Origin: JAXDJJ01 sp034665745
GTDB lineage: Bacteria > Actinomycetota > CADDZG01 > WHSQ01
Length of the DNA stretch: 17,823 nucleotides
Direction: 5' to 3'
NCBI GenBank assembly: GCA_034665745.1
Contig: JAXDJJ010000086.1
Location: forward strand, 1 to 17,823
Shown here: piece after piece, positions 14,022 to 17,823 of the stretch
Numbering within the stretch: the stretch's first letter is position 1
Layout: the number at the start of each line of letters is the position of its first letter
Made by a program: the position numbers and the translations under genes
The notes under the pieces: generated by a model
Seen by the model: the letters and a program-made list of their open reading frames with translations, nothing else
Database searches by the model: none
What the model was told of the DNA's origin: nothing

Positions 14022-15556
14022 GCACCCTGTTCACCGGCGGTCCGATCGTCCGCCTCCCGGGGGCTGCCTTGGCCGACTGGCTCCTCGTGAATGAAGAGCA
14101 CGTGCAAGCGATCGGTAATGGCGAACCTCCTCCTGCAGACCGCGTCATCAACCTCGACGGCGGCACGCTGATGCCCGCCTTCTGCGACGCTCACGTTCAC
14201 CTGCCTGCAACCGGTCTGTACGAGATGGGCCTCGACTTCCGCGGCGAACATTCCTCGGTCAAGATCCTCGATGCGTTCGCTACCCGCGCTCGCCAAGGCG
14301 GCGATGGCATCCTCTTCGGTGGCAATTTCGAGGATCCCCTCGACCGACCGATCACGCGTCTCGAGCTCGATGGTGTGGTGGGTCCGCGTCCGGCCCTGCT
14401 TGCCCGCGCCGACATGCATTCGTGTGTGGTGTCCACCGCCCTGTTGGACGAACTCGATCTCGCAGAGCTCGAAGGGGTTGACGTCGACGAGCAGGGGCAA
14501 CCGACCGGTTACCTGCGTGAGAAAGCCGCATCGGAAGCATGGGGCTGGTTCGACCAGACCCTTCCTGCAGAGCAACAGAAGGCCGCGGTACATGCCGCGA
14601 TCCGGAAGGCCTATTCCAAAGGCATCGCCTCGGTTCACGAGATGTTCGTCGTCGAGTGGCGAGGATGGCCATCGTTGATCGTGTTCCTCGAGGCGATCGA
14701 GGAGGCATCGCTCGATATCGTCACGTACGTCGGCACGATGGAGGTCGACAAGGTCAAGGACATCGGCTTCGATCACGTCGGTGGGGATCTGTTCCTCGAC
14801 GGTTCCTTTGGCTCACACACGGCGTGGATGTCTGCGGGTTATGTATCGACTCCTCCGCAGGGTTCGCCTCCCAACGGCATCTCGTACCGGAGTGACGAGG
14901 AGTTGCTCGAAGTTTTCACGCGTGCCCAGGAGCTGGACATGCAATGTGGGGTCCATGCGATCGGGGACGCGGCTATCGAGCAGGCGATCTCGACCTGGGA
15001 GAAGGTTGCCGACAAGGTCGGTGTGGATGCCGTGCGCGACCTGGGACACAGGATCGAACACTTCGAATGCGCATGGGATGACCACCTGCGACGCGCCGCC
15101 ACCTTGGGACTTCGCGCCAGCGTCCAGCCTGCGTTCGACCGTTACTGGGGTGGACCGGATGGGCTCTATGCAGGACGGATCGGCTGGGGCACCGCCAAGG
15201 ACATGAATCGCTTCGCATCGATGCTGAATGCCGGGCTCCTAGTGGGGGCCGGTTCAGACTCGACCGTGACGCCGATGGACCCGTTCCTTCAACTCGCGTC
15301 CCTTCGCTCTCACCACATCGAGGACGAACAGCTCGGCCGGGTCGAAGCCCTTCGCTTGCACACGACCGGCGCCCGGGCACTGGCTGATGGTCCTTCCCTT
15401 GCGGGAAGTCTCGAGCCGACCGCCCCGGCCGACCTCGTATGGCTCGACCGCAATCCGGCAGAAGTCTCGGTCGACGAGCTACTCGAGACCGAGGTGCTCG
15501 GAACCTGGGTCCTTGGCCAACGCGTGTGGCCCGAGGCAGACGCGGAGGCGCTATGA
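14018..15556 (+). CDS. Amidohydrolase family 3 (YtcJ-like) metal-dependent hydrolase within the lysine operon
   Basis: A 512-residue TIM-barrel metallohydrolase. Metal and active-site motifs: DAHVHL (Asp57, His59, His61), VHAIGDAA (His313), GHRIEHFE (His344, His348) and GAGSDSTVTPMDP (Asp414). This is the set of the Amidohydro_3/YtcJ family, whose members hydrolyse exocyclic amides, formamides or cyclic amides. A small N-terminal beta domain (1-50) and a C-terminal return (ADLVWLDRNP) complete the fold. No signal peptide is seen, so it acts in the cytoplasm. It overlaps kdd upstream and kamD downstream by 4 nt each, so it is firmly part of the lysine operon, yet no amide hydrolysis is part of the classical pathway. 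It could reopen a lactam formed from a diamino acid, or deacylate N-acyl-lysine or N-acyl-beta-lysine. Both ideas are speculation. Confidence 0.88.
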   Translation: MSTLFTGGPIVRLPGAALADWLLVNEEHVQAIGNGEPPPADRVINLDGGTLMPAFCDAHVHLPATGLYEMGLDFRGEHSSVKILDAFATRARQGGDGILFGGNFEDPLDRPITRLELDGVVGPRPALLARADMHSCVVSTALLDELDLAELEGVDVDEQGQPTGYLREKAASEAWGWFDQTLPAEQQKAAVHAAIRKAYSKGIASVHEMFVVEWRGWPSLIVFLEAIEEASLDIVTYVGTMEVDKVKDIGFDHVGGDLFLDGSFGSHTAWMSAGYVSTPPQGSPPNGISYRSDEELLEVFTRAQELDMQCGVHAIGDAAIEQAISTWEKVADKVGVDAVRDLGHRIEHFECAWDDHLRRAATLGLRASVQPAFDRYWGGPDGLYAGRIGWGTAKDMNRFASMLNAGLLVGAGSDSTVTPMDPFLQLASLRSHHIEDEQLGRVEALRLHTTGARALADGPSLAGSLEPTAPADLVWLDRNPAEVSVDELLETEVLGTWVLGQRVWPEADAEAL

Positions 15557-17145
15557 CCGAGTTCACCCGGCCGATAGGCCGTCTCGATATCGACCGCGAC
15601 GCTCTGGCCGAGTGCCGCGAGCTTGCGGCAGATATCGCCAAGCCGATCGAAGAGCTCGCGACCACTCACACCACGGTGTCCATCGAACGCGCCTGTCTTC
15701 GGCTGGTGGGAGTAGACGGGGTTGTGGGTGAAGGGGTCGAGGGCGTCCCCGTGCCGAACCTCGTAGTGGACAAGATCAGAGAGACCGTCGGCCTCGAACG
15801 CGGCGCGTTGATCCCGTTCTTCCACACGGTGGAATCCGGATGCGGAGACATCCAGTCCGAAGCGAACCGCATCGCATCGGGCGAGCGAACCGTCGAGTGG
15901 CCCGAGGACTTCGATCTAGACATCGCGATCGAACGTGCCAAACGTGAGGCTGGTGCGGCAGTCGATCTAGTCGCATCAGCGAAAACACGGCGTGACACGG
16001 TGATCGGCCAGGTCGGCGAGGCCGCCAAACCGTGGTTCTACGAGATCGTTGCGACCGGGAACATCTTCGAGGACATCCCACAGGCTCAGGCCGCTGCCCG
16101 CGAGGGCTGTGATGTCGTCGCTGTCATCCGCTCGACCGGTCAGTCCCTGATCGACTACGTCCCCTACGGCGCGACCACCGATGGTTTCGCCGGCACCTAC
16201 GCCACCCAGGAGAACTTCAGACTCATGCGGGCGGCCCTCGATGAGGTGGGTGCGGAGCTCGGTAGATATGTCCGGCTGACGAACTATGCCAGCGGACTCT
16301 GCATGCCCGAGATTGCTGCCATGGGTGCGATTGAGCGCCTCGACATGATGTTGAACGACTGCATGTACGGGATCATCTTCCGGGACATCAACATGCAGCG
16401 GACGTTCACCGACCAGCATTTCTCACGGATGGTGAACTCCTTAGCCGGCGTCATCATCAACACCGGCGAAGACAACTACCTGACCACCGCGAACGCGGTC
16501 GAATCCGCCCATACGGTCCTGGCATCTCAGTTCCTGAACGAGCGGTTGGCTTTCGCAGCGGGCCTTCCATCCGAGCAGATGGGTCTTGGACACGCGTTCG
16601 AGATCGATCCTGGTGTTGAAGACCAGATCGCGATGGAGATCGCCCATGCCCAGTTGATCCGGGAATGCTTCCCCGATGCACCCTTGAAGTACATGCCGCC
16701 GACGAAACACATGACGGGCAACATCTTCCAAGGCTTCCTCTACGACGGGATGTTCAACCTCGTCGGGGCCTTGACCGGCCAGGACATCATCTTGCTGGGG
16801 ATGATGACCGAGGGCGTTCACACGCCGTTCCTCTCGGATCGCGACCTCGCCTTGGAGAACGCCTCGTACGTGTTCCGTGGCGCGGCGACCCTCGCCGGCG
16901 AGCTTCGTTTCGAACCCGGCGGCGATGTTGAGCGCAGAGCGAGTCAGGTCCTCGAGGAATGCCGCCAGATGCTGCGCAAGGTAGCGGAGATGGGGATGTT
17001 CGCCGCCATCGAGGCAGGGATGTTCGCAGATACCGTGCGTACCCGCGACGGGGGCAGGGGCCTCGACGGGGTCATCACGAGAGCGCCGGATTACTTCAAT
17101 CCGGTAACGGAGCTCCTAACCGAACGAACCGGAGCGGTGCGATGA
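15553..17145 (+). CDS. kamD: Lysine 5,6-aminomutase alpha subunit
   Basis: A 530-residue large subunit of the adenosylcobalamin- and PLP-dependent aminomutase that moves the terminal amino group of beta-lysine from C6 to C5, giving 3,5-diaminohexanoate. The block VIRSTGQSLIDYVPYGATT at about 191-209 contains Arg193 and Ser198, spaced like the PLP-contacting Arg184 and Ser189 reported for the clostridial enzyme (from memory). Other family blocks are IFRDINMQRTFTDQHFSRM at about 275-294, NTGEDNYLTTANAV at about 302-315, and KHMTGNIFQGFLYDGMFNLVG near 389-409. The frame is open upstream to 15439, but the ATG at 15553 has GGAGG 4 nt before it and overlaps the preceding stop (ATGA). Length is slightly above the usual ~515-520. 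The stop overlaps the kamE ATG. Confidence 0.95.
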   Translation: MTEFTRPIGRLDIDRDALAECRELAADIAKPIEELATTHTTVSIERACLRLVGVDGVVGEGVEGVPVPNLVVDKIRETVGLERGALIPFFHTVESGCGDIQSEANRIASGERTVEWPEDFDLDIAIERAKREAGAAVDLVASAKTRRDTVIGQVGEAAKPWFYEIVATGNIFEDIPQAQAAAREGCDVVAVIRSTGQSLIDYVPYGATTDGFAGTYATQENFRLMRAALDEVGAELGRYVRLTNYASGLCMPEIAAMGAIERLDMMLNDCMYGIIFRDINMQRTFTDQHFSRMVNSLAGVIINTGEDNYLTTANAVESAHTVLASQFLNERLAFAAGLPSEQMGLGHAFEIDPGVEDQIAMEIAHAQLIRECFPDAPLKYMPPTKHMTGNIFQGFLYDGMFNLVGALTGQDIILLGMMTEGVHTPFLSDRDLALENASYVFRGAATLAGELRFEPGGDVERRASQVLEECRQMLRKVAEMGMFAAIEAGMFADTVRTRDGGRGLDGVITRAPDYFNPVTELLTERTGAVR

Positions 17146-17823
17146 ACGTCAAACCGTACGGAGACGCATCGGGCGATGGGCTCGTCCAGTTCTCGTTCAC
17201 ATTGCCCGTGGTCGAGGGCGAACGTGCGCGCCAGTCCGCGCTCGAACTCGCTCGAAAGATGGGCTTCGACAAGCCCCAGGTGGTCCACATGAAGGCGATG
17301 GGGCCCGACTTCACCTTCTTCGTCATGTACGGCTCGACGACACACGAGGTCGATCCCGAAACCGTCGAAGTCCGTGAACGGGATTTCCCAGAGCTCGCGT
17401 ATCCCGAGGTGAATCGCATGATCCGAGAGAACCTCAAACGGAGGCTCGTCGTCGTTGGTGCGTGCACCGGAACCGATGCGCACACAGTCGGTCTCGATGC
17501 CATCTTGTCCATGAAGGGCTTCGCCGGAGACAAAGGCCTGGAGTACTTTGCCGAGATGCAGGTCGTGAATATGGGTTCGCAGGTCGAGCCGTCCGCCATC
17601 GTCGACATGGTGAAGGCCGAGAAGGCCGACGCGGTGCTGGTTTCACAGGTGGTGACCCAGCGTGACGCTCACATCCACCACCTCGCCGAGGTTCGGGATG
17701 CTTTGGTCGCCGCGGGCGAGCGCGATCACCTCGTGCTGGTCGGTGGAGGACCGCGCTTCAGCCCGGAGCAAGCCGCCGAACTCGGCTACGACCGCATCTT
17801 TGGACGCGGGACCAAGCCCTCGG
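17142..17823 (+). CDS. kamE: Lysine 5,6-aminomutase beta subunit, B12-binding (3' end outside window)
   Basis: The first 227 codons of the small subunit of lysine 5,6-aminomutase; no stop before the window ends. Start ATG 17142 overlaps the kamD stop (ATGA). Residues about 1-100 form the N-terminal dimerisation/PLP-lid region, followed by the Rossmann-like cobalamin domain from about 101. TGTDAHTVGLDAI at 109-121 is the B12 motif DxHxxG, with His114 as the lower cobalt ligand. Lys125 in SMKGFAG is 11 residues further, the same spacing as His133 and Lys144 of the clostridial beta subunit, so it should form the PLP aldimine. NMGSQV, VSQVVTQRDAHIHH and VLVGGGPRFS are conserved downstream. About 30 C-terminal residues are probably missing. 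The kce/kal genes that finish the pathway would be expected beyond the edge. Confidence 0.93.
   Translation, partial: MNVKPYGDASGDGLVQFSFTLPVVEGERARQSALELARKMGFDKPQVVHMKAMGPDFTFFVMYGSTTHEVDPETVEVRERDFPELAYPEVNRMIRENLKRRLVVVGACTGTDAHTVGLDAILSMKGFAGDKGLEYFAEMQVVNMGSQVEPSAIVDMVKAEKADAVLVSQVVTQRDAHIHHLAEVRDALVAAGERDHLVLVGGGPRFSPEQAAELGYDRIFGRGTKPS

Noticed and set aside
13946..14776. Long open frame opposite the amidohydrolase (276 codons)
   Set aside because: Shadow frame of a gene with clear metal motifs; no family signature in the antisense translation.

Overview
This window looks like a piece of an Actinomycetota-type chromosome. It is GC-rich and gene-dense, GTG starts are frequent, neighbouring genes are often joined by ATGA/GTGA stop-start overlaps, and two promoters look leaderless (TANNNT placed 6-7 nt before the start codon). 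An AGPS-like flavoprotein followed by a diacylglycerol-type lipid kinase, with glpD close by, resembles from memory the mycobacterial Rv2249c-Rv2252 neighbourhood. No phylogenetic marker was available, so the phylum is an inference.

Layout. (1) 3-2670, plus strand: a tightly coupled run of an AGPS-like FAD protein (5' end cut by the window), a lipid kinase and an alpha/beta hydrolase, closed by a GC-rich hairpin. (2) 2757-3848, plus: a secreted protein with a DUF11-like domain and RTX-type calcium-binding repeats, whose base and codon use differ from its neighbours. (3) 6794-3923, minus: a small membrane-anchored protein, GlpD and a second alpha/beta hydrolase, coupled by 4-nt overlaps. (4) 6816-8917, plus: an acyl-CoA dehydrogenase and an extended SDR. 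(5) 10149-8914, minus: an MFS exporter that probably starts at a CTG codon. (6) 10180-11076, plus: a stand-alone PolI-type 5'-3' exonuclease. (7) 11520-11083, minus: an Lrp/AsnC regulator, divergent from (8) 11610 to the window end, plus: a lysine catabolism operon kamA - kdd - amidohydrolase - kamD - kamE, with kamE cut by the window end.

The most interesting part is the lysine operon. KamA would convert L-lysine to beta-lysine, KamDE beta-lysine to 3,5-diaminohexanoate, and Kdd would oxidise this to 5-amino-3-oxohexanoate. The later enzymes Kce and Kal are not in the window and would be expected downstream. Three things make it unusual. A metal-dependent amidohydrolase of unassigned role is embedded between kdd and kamD with 4-nt overlaps on both sides. 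KamA has an altered PLP-lysine loop and lacks the C-terminal cysteines of the clostridial enzyme. A perfect 5+1+5 inverted repeat lies between the divergent regulator and kamA, in the presumed promoter spacer.

No tRNA, rRNA, CRISPR array, insertion sequence or phage gene was found. No gap between genes exceeds about 90 bases; the largest are 11521-11609, 2671-2756 and 3849-3922.
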